From the NCBI RefSeq assembly GCF_030758615.1, contig NZ_CP132381.1:2294001-2358000 (forward strand): a DNA stretch of 64,000 nt, written 5' to 3'. Source of the stretch: Gilliamella apis. Its GTDB lineage: Bacteria; Pseudomonadota; Gammaproteobacteria; Enterobacterales; Orbaceae. The notes under the pieces were generated by a model. It was not told where the DNA came from, did no database searches, and saw nothing but the letters and a program-made list of their open reading frames with translations. The first letter of the stretch is position 1. Each line of letters begins with the position of its first letter. Shown one piece after another: positions 27,158-38,424 of the stretch. Both the position numbers and the translations under genes were made by a program.

Positions 27158-29230
27158 CTATTCAATTGGTTTATCTAAAGAAAGAAATCCACCTCTAATT
27201 TTACTAGCTTCAATGCTAGGATAATTTGGTATTAAATCAAGTAGGATTTCGACCGCCTCATCTAAAAATGCATCTGGTTGTTTATAATCTTTAGGCAAAT
27301 CTTTTAATTTGGTAATTTGTGCTAACCCAGCACGATTTAAACGTTCATTCATTCTTTTTAAATCACGATCATCGTTAGCTTTTTGTTCTGTTTCTCGTTC
27401 ATTTTTATTCAAAGAAACCAAATATTCATTATCTTTTTTATCATTAAATCGCTTAATATCCTCTTCAATATAATTAAATTCAGGATTATTAGCTATACGA
27501 GCTTGATGCTGAGATTTTAAGTTAGCTAGCAATGGTTTAATATTAGCAACAGTGAGATAATCAGCGGATGGAATTTTATCCCACGGCATAGCATTATCTA
27601 AGAAGCGTTCTCCAGTTTCATCAACATATTGACTTTTCGTCATCTCGATATCAGGTACGACACCTTTTAACTGAGTACTTCCACCGTTAATACGGTAAAA
27701 TTTTTGTACCGTGTATTGCGCACCACCAAGTTCTGGCCATTTAGGATGCAATCTGGCATCTACTGGGTATGAAATATTACGAGAAGTTTGTACTGTACCT
27801 TTACCATAGGTAGTTTCACCAACAATAACAGCTCGACCATAATCTTGCATCGCTGCTGAAAAAATTTCTGATGCTGATGCACTATAACGATTAATCATGA
27901 CAACAATTGGGCCAGCATATTCAATACCTTTATTTTTATCATTGTAAGTGGTGATCTTCTGTAAATTATCACGTACTTGTACAACTGGACCACTATCGAT
28001 AAATAATCCTGTTAATTCAATTACTTCAGCTAATGAACCACCGCCGTTATCACGTAAATCGATAACCAAACCTTGTAATTTTGCGCTATTGGCTTCTATA
28101 ATTAAAGATTCAACTTTTTTGGTTAAACCAATATAAAAACTCGGTATTTCAATCACACCGATTTTTCCACGGCTATTATCGATAGTTTTTAATTTAGCTT
28201 CACGATCTTCAAAATGAATTTTATCACGAGTGATTTCAATGACTTTCGGTTTACTGTTATTACCAACGGGTAAAATTTCTAATTTAACTACGGTATTTTT
28301 AGGTCCACGTATTTTGTCAACAATATCATCTAAACGCCAACCGATGACATCTTCAATTGCAGAATTACTTTGTCCTACCCCAATAATCCTGTCGCCGACT
28401 GATAATAATTTACTTTTCTCGGCTGGGCCTCCAGTCACAAAAGACATAATCACAGTATAATCATCTTGTTGACTAAGCGTTGCCCCAATACCTTCAAAAG
28501 AAAGACTCATCTCTGAATCAAAATCACGTTTTTTACGTGGCGCTAAATAACTAGTATGAGGATCAATTTCTCGCGCAAAGGCATTCATAAATACTTGGAA
28601 ACAATCTTCATTATTGGATTGGACAATGGTTTTTAATACTCGTTGATAACGTTTGGTTAGAACTTCACGAATTTGGCCTTCATTTTTACCAGTTAAAGAT
28701 AAATTTAACTCATCATATTTAACCCGTTTATCCCAATATTCATCAAGCTCTTTTTCAGAGGTTGGCCACGCCATATCTTCACGCTTGAAATTTATTTGGT
28801 CTTTAGTATTAAAGTCCATCGGACGCTGTAAGACCTCAAGCGCATATTGGTAACGATTATAACGTTTTTGCAAGAAAAGATTGTAAATATCGTATGCAGT
28901 TTTTAAATCGCCATCCATGAGTTCTTGCCCCAATTGTTCCTGGCGATTACGAAATTTATTTACATCATCTTGAAGAAAGATGGTCTTATTACCATCTAAC
29001 AATTTGAAATAACGATCGAAAATTTTAGCAGAAAAAGCACCATCTAACGAAAAGTCACGGTAATGTGATTGCGTAAAAAAATTGGTCACGCGTTTGGCAA
29101 CCACTTGATGTACTTCGTCTTGCTTTAAAACAGGAATTTGTTCTGTTGCCGACGTTTTAGCCTGAGCGGCAGTACTAATTATGCATAAAATGAGACCGAA
29201 TTTAACAAAACTTTTCAGTAGCTTATTCAT
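27158..29230 (-). CDS. prc: Tail-specific protease Prc (Tsp), carboxy-terminal processing peptidase
   Basis: Periplasmic serine protease that trims PBP3 and, with NlpI, degrades the hydrolase MepS. The 690-aa protein has a signal peptide (residues 1-25), a PDZ domain (GIGATLSQQDDYTVI... near 245), the catalytic Ser in SASASEIFSAAMQDYGRA (near 450) and the Lys in GETTYGKGTVQ (near 475). Length matches E. coli Prc (682 aa). It lies 9 bp after proQ, the standard proQ-prc order. Confidence 0.95.
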   Translation of the reverse strand: MNKLLKSFVKFGLILCIISTAAQAKTSATEQIPVLKQDEVHQVVAKRVTNFFTQSHYRDFSLDGAFSAKIFDRYFKLLDGNKTIFLQDDVNKFRNRQEQLGQELMDGDLKTAYDIYNLFLQKRYNRYQYALEVLQRPMDFNTKDQINFKREDMAWPTSEKELDEYWDKRVKYDELNLSLTGKNEGQIREVLTKRYQRVLKTIVQSNNEDCFQVFMNAFAREIDPHTSYLAPRKKRDFDSEMSLSFEGIGATLSQQDDYTVIMSFVTGGPAEKSKLLSVGDRIIGVGQSNSAIEDVIGWRLDDIVDKIRGPKNTVVKLEILPVGNNSKPKVIEITRDKIHFEDREAKLKTIDNSRGKIGVIEIPSFYIGLTKKVESLIIEANSAKLQGLVIDLRDNGGGSLAEVIELTGLFIDSGPVVQVRDNLQKITTYNDKNKGIEYAGPIVVMINRYSASASEIFSAAMQDYGRAVIVGETTYGKGTVQTSRNISYPVDARLHPKWPELGGAQYTVQKFYRINGGSTQLKGVVPDIEMTKSQYVDETGERFLDNAMPWDKIPSADYLTVANIKPLLANLKSQHQARIANNPEFNYIEEDIKRFNDKKDNEYLVSLNKNERETEQKANDDRDLKRMNERLNRAGLAQITKLKDLPKDYKQPDAFLDEAVEILLDLIPNYPSIEASKIRGGFLSLDKPIE

Positions 29231-29239
29231 ATAAATTCT

Positions 29240-29776
29240 CTATCTGTTAATAATATGCTCAGGTTTGACCATTAATTCCATTCCAGCGCCTACTTTAACT
29301 TTGATATGTTCCTTTTCAATTGTGATGATTTGTCCTTTTATTGGTTTATTACCAACATTAACTTTGACAAAATCACCTAATTTCAAAGCTCGTGGCTTTC
29401 TAGCCGGTTTTGGGGCCGCTTTACGTTTTTGTTTTGCTCGTTCTTTAGCTTGTTCTTTGCTTTCTTTCAATTGCTGTTGAGCATGTTCCTCTTGTTCTTT
29501 GGTGATAACTTCAGTTGGGTTACCATCTAAATCAACTCGATGTGTGCCTTCTTTTATACTATATAGATAACGCCACCCCATTGTGTAACCTCTTAATGCA
29601 ACACGGAGTTTCGTTTTACTTAGTACTTCACTATTTTCAAGACGAGAAAGAATATCTTGAAAGATGCCAATTTTTAAAGGTTTGGCTTCCCCTTCAATTG
29701 TAAAACAATTCGGAAACTGTTGAGCTAAATAAATAATAATCTCTTTACTATTCGTTAATTGAAACTGATTTTCCAT
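29240..29776 (-). CDS. proQ: RNA chaperone ProQ
   Basis: Global RNA-binding protein that stabilises sRNAs and mRNA 3' ends. The 178-aa protein has an N-terminal FinO/ProQ domain (FPNCFTIEGEAKPLKIGIF near residue 17, YTMGWRYLYS near 65), a Lys/Arg/Ala-rich coiled linker (about 95-130) and a C-terminal Tudor-like domain (KLGDFVKVNVGNKPIKG near 132). It is co-transcribed with prc. About 20% shorter than E. coli ProQ (232 aa) because of a shorter linker. Confidence 0.94.
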   Translation of the reverse strand: MENQFQLTNSKEIIIYLAQQFPNCFTIEGEAKPLKIGIFQDILSRLENSEVLSKTKLRVALRGYTMGWRYLYSIKEGTHRVDLDGNPTEVITKEQEEHAQQQLKESKEQAKERAKQKRKAAPKPARKPRALKLGDFVKVNVGNKPIKGQIITIEKEHIKVKVGAGMELMVKPEHIINR

Positions 29777-29842
29777 TGGTTATTCCATAGTAGCAACTAA
29801 AATTTTCTGACGTTAAAGTATATATCAGCTTATACAATAACA

Positions 29843-30199
29843 CTAATTATCTTTTTTATGTTTATTAATAAAGGTAATGAAATCTTTAATACCATTACGC
29901 ATTAGCCATGAACTGACAATTGTTCGTTCTTCAGTAGATAACTGCTCAAATGCAGTTATCCAAAGTTGTAGTGGATCAATCGGCGAAACCACATAAGTCG
30001 CACTTTCTTCTTCAAGACATAAAGCTTTTTTCACATCTATCGATAAACTACTTATATGATATTCAAGTGCTTTACCACGAACACCAGATCGTTTTCGAGA
30101 AGTCCACTTTTCAGCTCTTGCTTTACGGTTAATCCCTTGTGTTGTTGAAGGCATTCCAGCAATGCTTAACAATTCTTTGGGAGAAAACCATTCTTTCAT
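29843..30199 (-). CDS. Mu-like DNA-binding protein (MuA N-terminal / c-repressor type winged helix)
   Basis: The 118-aa protein starts MKEWFSPKELLSIAGMPSTT and continues RKRSGVRGKALEYH, the same layout as the Mu-type winged helix of phage Mu transposase A and repressor c. The C-terminal half has an acidic stretch and a helix, and lacks any transposase core. The ATG at 30199 begins at the domain; the frame to 30226 adds 9 residues. It is divergent from a Ner-like gene at 30378, the same arrangement as the Mu immunity region, so it is probably a domesticated prophage switch remnant. Confidence 0.75.
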   Translation of the reverse strand: MKEWFSPKELLSIAGMPSTTQGINRKARAEKWTSRKRSGVRGKALEYHISSLSIDVKKALCLEEESATYVVSPIDPLQLWITAFEQLSTEERTIVSSWLMRNGIKDFITFINKHKKDN

Positions 30200-30377
30200 T
30201 TTAATTACCCTACTTTTAAGAAACAAGAAAAAAGTTATAGAAATTAAAGAAACTTTGTTACAATAATAAGAAACAACTTATTAATGATGTTAAAAGTTAA
30301 ATTATAAACTTACTGGTTTTGATAACATGAAAGCATAACATAGATATTTAATGTTATAAACTAAGAAGGAAGAAAAA

Positions 30378-30650
30378 ATGGAAATAAAATCTAACGACTG
30401 GCACAAAGCAGATATAATTGCAGCATTAAAAAAGAAAGGCACAACTCTAGCAGAACTATCTCGCAAATCAGGTTTAAGTTCATCAACATTAAGCAATGCA
30501 TTGGTGAGACCATGGACCAAAGGAGAAACGATTATAGCCAAAGCACTTAATTTGAAACCTTCGCAAATTTGGCCTAGTCGTTATATTAATTCCATGACAA
30601 AACAACCAATTAAACGAGTATTAAGAAAAAAACGAGACGATACCGCATAA
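30378..30650 (+). CDS. Ner/SfsB (Nlp) family DNA-binding protein
   Basis: The 90-aa protein has NDWHKADIIAALKKKGTTLAEL (residues 6-27) and SSTLSNALVRPW with the recognition helix, the signature of Ner repressors and the chromosomal SfsB/Nlp family, which keep PSQIWPSRY near residue 60. Start ATG at 30378 has AAGGAAG upstream. Divergent from the Mu-like winged-helix gene. It could be a free-standing Nlp-type activator or the partner of a relic phage switch. Confidence 0.85.
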   Translation: MEIKSNDWHKADIIAALKKKGTTLAELSRKSGLSSSTLSNALVRPWTKGETIIAKALNLKPSQIWPSRYINSMTKQPIKRVLRKKRDDTA

Positions 30651-30867
30651 AACAATAAATAGATATAAATATCTTATCCATTTTAAAAACAATTGGAAAC
30701 ATCAAGAAACATTATATGTTTCCATATATTCATTTTATCTTTTTATGTTAATAATTGCTGTTAATTGCTATTGTTGAAATCTTTGATTTCGTCATTTTCT
30801 ACAACTGTAAAGCTATGTTATGATTAGCTATCTTTTGTTAAAAATCATAATTAATAGGCAATAACCC

Positions 30868-31230
30868 ATGAAAAACCTTAGTAAAATCTTGATCGTTCTT
30901 TTTTCAATATTGGCATTAGCAGCATGTTCACAAAAAAATTATTATGAACAAGGTACTCCTCTTAATCACGAAAAGGTGAATAAAATAGTGGAAGGATCAA
31001 CTACTGAAGCACAGCTTTTACATATATTTGGTGAACCAACAGCTAAAACAGTTATCAATAGTAATGAAACTAAATGGACTTATAAATATCTGAAAAAAAG
31101 TTCAACTAGTCACGTTTTATTAGGTGAAACCAATTACAATATTCTTGAAGGTACATTAGAAGTTATTGTTAACCAAGGTGTGGTGACTTGGTTTAACTAT
31201 GATCAAAATAATAAACAGAAAAAATGGTAA
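30868..31230 (+). CDS. Small lipoprotein with SmpA/OmlA (BamE-like) fold
   Basis: The 120-aa product has a lipoprotein signal peptide with lipobox LAAC near residues 17-20. The middle (KVNKIVEGSTTEAQLLHIFGEPT, near 40-62) is the pattern of SmpA/OmlA/BamE domains, with W and Y in TKWTYKYL and a final VVTWFNY strand. It is not BamE itself by context. Likely anchored in the outer membrane; role unknown. Monocistronic, with its own terminator. Confidence 0.72.
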   Translation: MKNLSKILIVLFSILALAACSQKNYYEQGTPLNHEKVNKIVEGSTTEAQLLHIFGEPTAKTVINSNETKWTYKYLKKSSTSHVLLGETNYNILEGTLEVIVNQGVVTWFNYDQNNKQKKW

Positions 31231-31252
31231 TTCTCATTACGTATTAAGTAAG

Positions 31253-31277
31253 GCACATCACATTGATGTGCTTTTTG
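31253..31277 (+). terminator. Terminator of the lipoprotein gene
   Basis: GCACATCA and TGATGTGC pair around a 3-nt loop and are followed by TTTTT. Confidence 0.85.
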
Positions 31278-31414
31278 CTTTATTTTCTCTGACTACACGG
31301 CTTATTCAGCAAACACTAATTTAATTATGCTTAAATTAATACTTTTGCACAGATTGCAGCCATAATACTTATTCTGTTCTGGACAAAAATAACGATTAGG
31401 TTATACTCTTTGCC

Positions 31415-31803
<389 letters not shown>

Positions 31804-31805
31804 TT

Positions 31806-32495
31806 TTACTTTTCTGTTGTATCTTGTTTCACTTGCTTTTTATTATTCAACCAACGTTTAAATGCTAGCCAAATTGTAAAAAGTAAACCTAATAGCAATA
31901 AAATTACCGGAATTAACATAAGCAACGACATGATTTGCTTTTCATAGGTTTTGAAAACCGGCGATAAGCCGAATAGATAACCTAATGTAACAATTAAGAA
32001 AATCCATAATGTCGCACTAATCCAGTTATAGATATGAAACTTGCGACTATGTAAACCCGATAATCCCGCCATCATCGGTAATAAAGTACGCACAAATGCA
32101 ATAAATCGTCCGATAAATAAAGCTTGTAATCCGTATTTATGAAATAAAACTTCTGATTTACGATGATATTTTTCGGGCAAATGTGCCATCCAATTTTGCA
32201 CAATTTTAGTATTGCCAAGCCAGCGCCCCTGCGCATAACCAAGCCATGTACCAAATGCGGCGCCCGCAATTAGAATTAAGTTTATTAGACCAAAATGAAA
32301 AACATCAAGACTAATCAATACACCGGTTAGAAACAGTAAACTGTCTCCCGGTAAAAAGGCTGCCGGTAATACACCATTTTCTAATAAAATGATAACAAAA
32401 AGCATGCCATATAATATCCATAACACATCTGGATTTGAGAGTGTTGCAAGATCCATATGAACAAATGCTTGATAGAGTGTAATGATTGTATCCAT
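31806..32495 (-). CDS. yqjA: DedA-family membrane protein YqjA
   Basis: DedA proteins are inner-membrane proteins linked to proton-dependent export and lipid-carrier recycling. The 229-aa protein has the DedA signatures ENGVLPAAFLPGDSLLFLTG (near 40) and FIGRFIAFVRTLLPMMAGLSG (near 132). Its layout follows enterobacterial YqjA closely, including QGRWLGNTKIVQNW (near 89). It is 30 bp after the tldD stop codon, so it may be co-transcribed with it. Confidence 0.88.
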   Translation of the reverse strand: MDTIITLYQAFVHMDLATLSNPDVLWILYGMLFVIILLENGVLPAAFLPGDSLLFLTGVLISLDVFHFGLINLILIAGAAFGTWLGYAQGRWLGNTKIVQNWMAHLPEKYHRKSEVLFHKYGLQALFIGRFIAFVRTLLPMMAGLSGLHSRKFHIYNWISATLWIFLIVTLGYLFGLSPVFKTYEKQIMSLLMLIPVILLLLGLLFTIWLAFKRWLNNKKQVKQDTTEK

Positions 32496-32525
32496 TTAGC
32501 TTAATTTCTCATTAATGTATTATTG

Positions 32526-33984
32526 TTAGTGGTTAATAGTACCACCTACTGTTAAATTATTCACTTTTAAAGTCGGTTGTCCAACACCAACCGGTACACT
32601 TTGCCCTGCTTTACCACAAACGCCAACACCTGAATCTAATTCTAAATCATTCCCTACCATTGAAATCTGTTGCATAGTTTCAATACCTGATCCAATGAGT
32701 GTTGCACCTTTAACCGGCGTAGTAATTTTACCTTTTTCAATTAAATAAGCTTCTGAAGTTGAAAAAACAAATTTACCCGAAGTTATATCAACTTGCCCAC
32801 CAGCAAAGTTAGGTGCGTATAAACCATAATCAACACTTTGAATAATATCATCAAAGCTCGATGTCCCTGCAAGCATATAGGTATTTGTCATTCTAGGCAT
32901 TGGTAAGTATGCGTAACCTTCACGACGACCATTACCAGTCGAAAGACAATTCATTAATTTTGCATTAAGCTTATCAAACATATAACCTTTTAAAATGCCA
33001 TTTTCAATTAATACCGTTTTTTGGCTAGGTGTACCTTCATCATCAATAGAAAGCGAACCTCGACGATGAGCGATGGTACCATCATCAACTATCGTACAAA
33101 GTTCTGAGGTAACTTGTTGACCAATTTTATCGGAAAATACCGAACTATTTTTACGATTAAAGTCACCTTCTAATCCATGACCTACTGCCTCATGTAGTAA
33201 TACGCCGGGCCAACCTGCGCCTAACACCACTGGCATAGTGCCTGCCGGTGCAGGCTTAGCTGAAAGCAATACTAAAAGCTTGGCGCACCGCTTCGCGAGT
33301 ATAACTATCAATATGGCTTTCACCTGTTTTAACGTTAGTCGTTAAAAAATAGTCATAACCAAATCTGCCACCGCCACCACTGCTACCTCGTTCACGTTTA
33401 CCATCTTGTTCTACAAGAACTGATACCGATAAGCGAACTAATGGACGAACATCCGCACATAAAGTACCATCAGTAGCCGCAATTAAGATATCTTCATAAC
33501 TACCAATTAAGCTTGCCGATACTTCGATTACTCTTGAATCGAGCGATCGAGCTAATTTATCCACTTGCTGTAATATGGCAATCTTTTGTTCTTGAGCAAA
33601 ACTGTTTATTGGATTTATCGAAGGATAGAGCGTAATATTTTCCGCAGTTTTAAATGGTGTAACTGCTATAGGCGTTTGCTGTTTAGTAATTGAATTAGCA
33701 GCCAATACACTTTGTTCTAAGCGAGCTAATGATAATTGATCGGTATAAGCAAAACCTGTTTTTTCACCAATAATTGCTCGCACACCTACACCTTGATCAC
33801 GATGGAAAGAAGCATTTTTGATTATACTATCTTCAAGTGACCAACTTTCATAATAACCGGATAGAAAATATAAATCACCAAAATCAATTTTTCTTGAACT
33901 TAACATATCAAGTAAATTCGCTATATTTTGTTGATTTAAGTTATTTGGGTGGAGTAACCTTTCACTCACTTGAGTTACTTTCAT
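32526..33984 (-). pseudogene. tldD: TldD metalloprotease subunit with a single-base frameshift
   Basis: TldD with PmbA (TldE) forms a zinc metalloprotease that degrades unfolded peptides and processes microcin B17 and CcdA. The first frame (33984-33256) gives the N-terminal domain; the second (to 32526) holds the zinc motif [11 protein letters not shown] near residue 255. The four-A run at 33274-33277 (T on the coding strand) has one base too many: removing it gives [15 protein letters not shown], as expected, and a protein of about 485 aa. A sequencing error or a recent mutation. Confidence 0.92.
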
Positions 33985-34085
33985 AAATTCCTTAATTTAC
34001 TGATTATAAAAATAAAAAAATTTGTTTCTGACTATCACTTATCAATAGATTTTACTTAGTTTTATGGTTAATACAATTAAACTAA

Positions 34086-35561
34086 TTACATAAGTACAAC
34101 ATCATACTGTTCTTGTATATAAAGTGGTTCAACTTTTACTTCAACTCGTTTACCCACAAAGACTTCAACTTCGGCTAAAGCATGAGACTCATCATTGGTT
34201 AATGCATTAGCTACTGCGGCTGATGCATAAACTAAGAAGTACTCCGAGCGATGAGCTTTATAAACACGGACAATCTCACGCAATATTTCATTACATACTG
34301 TCTCGACAGATTTAACAATACCACGACCTTTACAAGAGGGACATTCTTCACAAAGAATATGGCCAATACTTTCACGTGTACGCTTACGTGTCATTTCAAC
34401 TAACCCTAAACCAGAGAAAGTATTAACGGATGTTCGTGCTCGATCTTTAGCTAAAAAATCTTGTAATGATTGTAATACCCGCTCACGGTGAATATCTTCT
34501 TGCATATCGATAAAATCGATAATAATAATGCCACCTAAATTACGTAATCTTAATTGGCGAGCAATTGCAATCGTTGCTTCGATATTGGTATTGAAAATGG
34601 TTTCTTCTAAATTACGATGACCGACAAATGCACCAGTATTGATATCAATGGTAGTCATGGCTTCGGTTTGGTCGATAATCAAATAACCACCAGATTTTAA
34701 TTTAACTTTTCTATCTAGTGCTCTTTGAATTTCATTTTCAATATCATAAAGATCGAAAATTGGAATATTGCCACGATAATGGGTTAGTTTACTAGTTACT
34801 TCAGGCATAAATTCCTGAGTAAATTCAAGTAACAAGTCATAAGTTAATTTCGAGTCAACTAATATACGTTCGATTGGATCACCAACGAAATCTCGTAATA
34901 CTCGTTGCGATAAAGCTAGCTCTCCATATACTAAATTTTTACTAACCGGACGAGCCATTCTTTCTTGAATTTTTGTCCATAGCCGTTTTAAAAAATTAGC
35001 ATCTTGTTCAAGCTCATGGGCGTTTGCCCCTTCTGCCGCGGTTCTAACAATAAAGCCGCCTTCATCAGAGACATACTGTTCAACGATTTTTTTCAGCCGT
35101 TCTCGCTCTTCTTCAGATTCTATTCGTTGCGATGTAGCAACATGAGTCGAATTTGGTCCTGGCATTAAAACTAAATACCGTGAAGGTAAAGTTATGTCAG
35201 TAGTCAACCTTGCACCTTTAGTTCCTAAAGGATCTTTAACCACTTGCACCATTAAATCTTGACCTTGGCGAACCAGTTCAGAAATATCTTTAACTTGAAA
35301 TTGCTCTTGATCGCTATCGGAGACACATTCAGTATGTGGCATAATATCTGAAGCATGTAAAAAAGCAGCTTTTTCAAGCCCAATATCCACAAAAGCGGCC
35401 TGCATACCCGGTAAGATACGAATCACTTTTCCTTTATAAATATTGCCAACAATTCCGCGACGTGACTCACGGTCAACATGGATCTCTTGTAAAATACCGT
35501 CTTCAATATAAGCAACACGAGTCTCTGAAGGTGTCACATTCATTAATAATTCAACAGACAT
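34086..35561 (-). CDS. rng: Ribonuclease G
   Basis: Endoribonuclease that matures the 16S rRNA 5' end and decays some mRNAs. The 491-aa protein starts MSVELLMNVTPSETRVAYIE, has an S1 domain (GNIYKGKVIRILPGMQAAFVDIG near 40), the catalytic DFIDM motif (near 350) and the Zn-link CPSCKGRG (near 408), but no long RNase E scaffold tail. It is 12 bp after mreD. In E. coli maf (yhdE) lies between mreD and rng; it is absent here. Confidence 0.95.
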   Translation of the reverse strand: MSVELLMNVTPSETRVAYIEDGILQEIHVDRESRRGIVGNIYKGKVIRILPGMQAAFVDIGLEKAAFLHASDIMPHTECVSDSDQEQFQVKDISELVRQGQDLMVQVVKDPLGTKGARLTTDITLPSRYLVLMPGPNSTHVATSQRIESEEERERLKKIVEQYVSDEGGFIVRTAAEGANAHELEQDANFLKRLWTKIQERMARPVSKNLVYGELALSQRVLRDFVGDPIERILVDSKLTYDLLLEFTQEFMPEVTSKLTHYRGNIPIFDLYDIENEIQRALDRKVKLKSGGYLIIDQTEAMTTIDINTGAFVGHRNLEETIFNTNIEATIAIARQLRLRNLGGIIIIDFIDMQEDIHRERVLQSLQDFLAKDRARTSVNTFSGLGLVEMTRKRTRESIGHILCEECPSCKGRGIVKSVETVCNEILREIVRVYKAHRSEYFLVYASAAVANALTNDESHALAEVEVFVGKRVEVKVEPLYIQEQYDVVLM

Positions 35562-35573
35562 AATGATTCCTTT

Positions 35574-36065
35574 TTAATTGATAGCAAAGTTCCGTCTTAT
35601 TATTCGTAAGAATAGATAAATCACTATCCATAGTAGCCCATCAACACAACTAGATACTAAAATTAAAGGCGAAATCGTTATGGTGTGATAAATAGTAACC
35701 TGAAACATAAATACTAAAAAATTGTAACAAAGTGATACAGCAAAGATGACAATTGCTTGCTGCCAGAGCGCTAAATTACGAATTAATTGAAATTTAAATA
35801 GTAGCAAGTAAGCCATACAGGAAAAAATAAACGCATGAATACCGAGAATAGATCCGGAAAATAGGTCCAAGACTATGCCTAGTATAAAAGCCATGCCCAT
35901 TCCAATACGATGAGGAAGTGCTATTAACCAATAAGCCATAATTAACATTAATAAATGCGGTTTAAGTATATTATAATCAGCTGACCATGGAATAATCTGC
36001 ACACATAAACCAATCAACAGTGTAAACCAGATAATCAAAATACTAAATCGATTATTCCCCCTCAT
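35574..36065 (-). CDS. mreD: Rod-shape determining protein MreD
   Basis: Integral membrane part of the elongasome, bridging MreC and RodA/PBP2. The 163-aa protein has about five hydrophobic helices and the family stretch LPHRIGMGMAFILGIVLDLFSGSILGIHAF (split over residues 50-80). It overlaps mreC by 14 bp, so the two are translationally coupled. Confidence 0.9.
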   Translation of the reverse strand: MRGNNRFSILIIWFTLLIGLCVQIIPWSADYNILKPHLLMLIMAYWLIALPHRIGMGMAFILGIVLDLFSGSILGIHAFIFSCMAYLLLFKFQLIRNLALWQQAIVIFAVSLCYNFLVFMFQVTIYHTITISPLILVSSCVDGLLWIVIYLFLRIIRRNFAIN

Positions 36066-36894
36066 GTTTTACTCCTTGCTCGCCCCATAGTAATAATAAA
36101 TAACGTAAACGTTTTAAATCCGCTGTAGGTGTAGCAGAAATAATTGGGGTTGAATCACTAATATCAAGTTTCACAGAGCTTACCACTGCCACTGGATAGC
36201 CTTCAGGGAAGCGACCATCAAGTCCCGAAGTAACTAAAACATCACCAACTTTGATATCAACATTGTTAGGTAAAAAATCAAGGGTTAAATCATTACTACA
36301 TCCATTACCAACTGCCACCATAGAAATATCGTTTCTTAGTACTTGTACAGGGATTGCATGTTGATAATCACAGACTAATATCGCACGGCTGGTTGATTGG
36401 GCTGTTTGATAAATTTGTCCAACAATTCCTTTCTCATCTACAACTGGTTGGCCAACATAAACACCATTATTTTTCCCCTTATTGATAACAACTTGATAAA
36501 CATAAGGATCGGTATCAGCAAGTAAAACTTGAGCAGCCATTTTATGTTCATCATGCCTTAACGGTGAGCCTAATAATCCTCTAAGGCGATCGTTTTCATG
36601 TTTTAAATGTTCAAGTAATAGTAGATCACTTTTCTGTTGCATTAACGTTTCTTGCAATTTGGTATTTTCATTAATTAATGCTTCTTGTGTTTTTGACATT
36701 TCATAAAGGGAGTCAAATGATGATTTTGGCGCATTTGAAACATTATAAAGTGGTGAAATTATGGTATCTAAATAATAACGAACCTCTTTAAAAGGACGAT
36801 AATTAATATCTAATACGATTAGCACCAGAGCGAGTGTTAGCGCAATAAATAATTGTACACTCAGAGGCGAACGCTTAGAAAAAAGTAATTTCAT
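36052..36894 (-). CDS. mreC: Rod-shape determining protein MreC
   Basis: Periplasmic, single-pass membrane protein that links MreB filaments to peptidoglycan synthases. The 280-aa protein has a short cytoplasmic N-terminus, one membrane helix (residues 12-30), a coiled coil (65-100) and the beta domains with VVINKGKNNGVYVGQPVVDEKGIVGQI (near 132) and VLVTSGLDGRFPEGYPVAVV (near 225). It lacks the extended C-terminal tail of E. coli MreC (367 aa). Confidence 0.92.
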   Translation of the reverse strand: MKLLFSKRSPLSVQLFIALTLALVLIVLDINYRPFKEVRYYLDTIISPLYNVSNAPKSSFDSLYEMSKTQEALINENTKLQETLMQQKSDLLLLEHLKHENDRLRGLLGSPLRHDEHKMAAQVLLADTDPYVYQVVINKGKNNGVYVGQPVVDEKGIVGQIYQTAQSTSRAILVCDYQHAIPVQVLRNDISMVAVGNGCSNDLTLDFLPNNVDIKVGDVLVTSGLDGRFPEGYPVAVVSSVKLDISDSTPIISATPTADLKRLRYLLLLWGEQGVKHEGE

Positions 36895-36948
36895 TGTTCA
36901 GTATTTACCTGTTATATACTTAGTAGTTAACTATTCTAATATATGACT

Positions 36949-36967
36949 CCGCCGACAATGTCGGCGG
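36949..36967. promoter_or_regulatory. GC-rich hairpin between mreB and mreC
   Basis: CCGCCGAC and GTCGGCGG pair around AAT. There is no T-run on the minus strand, so it may be a partial attenuator that lowers mreCD relative to mreB. A very similar hairpin ends eda at 40981. Confidence 0.55.
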
Positions 36968-37009
36968 ATAAAATGAAATAGTTGGTTACTTATTAGTAAT
37001 TATTTAATG

Positions 37010-38101
<1,092 letters not shown>

Positions 38102-38283
38102 TTAGAAGCAAACTAAGGCATCTACAGAATATATATTTCTAAATTTTATCCGATAAATAAGAGATTATTTAGCAGATAAAAACCACAGCCAGCCTCAATT
38201 ATAATTAAGGGTTACTATTGTATCGCAATTCTAAAATAATACCTAGAAAATAGTATAACAAGTGTTTGTAAAGGAGATATATA

Positions 38284-38322
38284 ATGACAAATTACGATTT
38301 ACAGTGTATCCTTCCGCGTTAA
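38284..38322 (+). CDS. 12-codon leader ORF upstream of accB
   Basis: ATG at 38284 is preceded by AAAGGAGATATATA, the best ribosome site in the region, and encodes MTNYDLQCILPR before TAA. It is 103 bp before accB. Known E. coli accB is autoregulated through its long leader, so a leader peptide or the stump of a lost gene are both possible. The rest of 38054-38424 shows only AT-rich promoter sequence. Confidence 0.4.
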   Translation: MTNYDLQCILPR

Positions 38323-38424
38323 TGTTGAGTTACAAACTTAGTATCGAATTAAAAGGTAACTTTTAAAGTATTAAGTATACATTAAAATAATTTTTATTTA
38401 TTTCAAATAAACACGGTGTAATTC

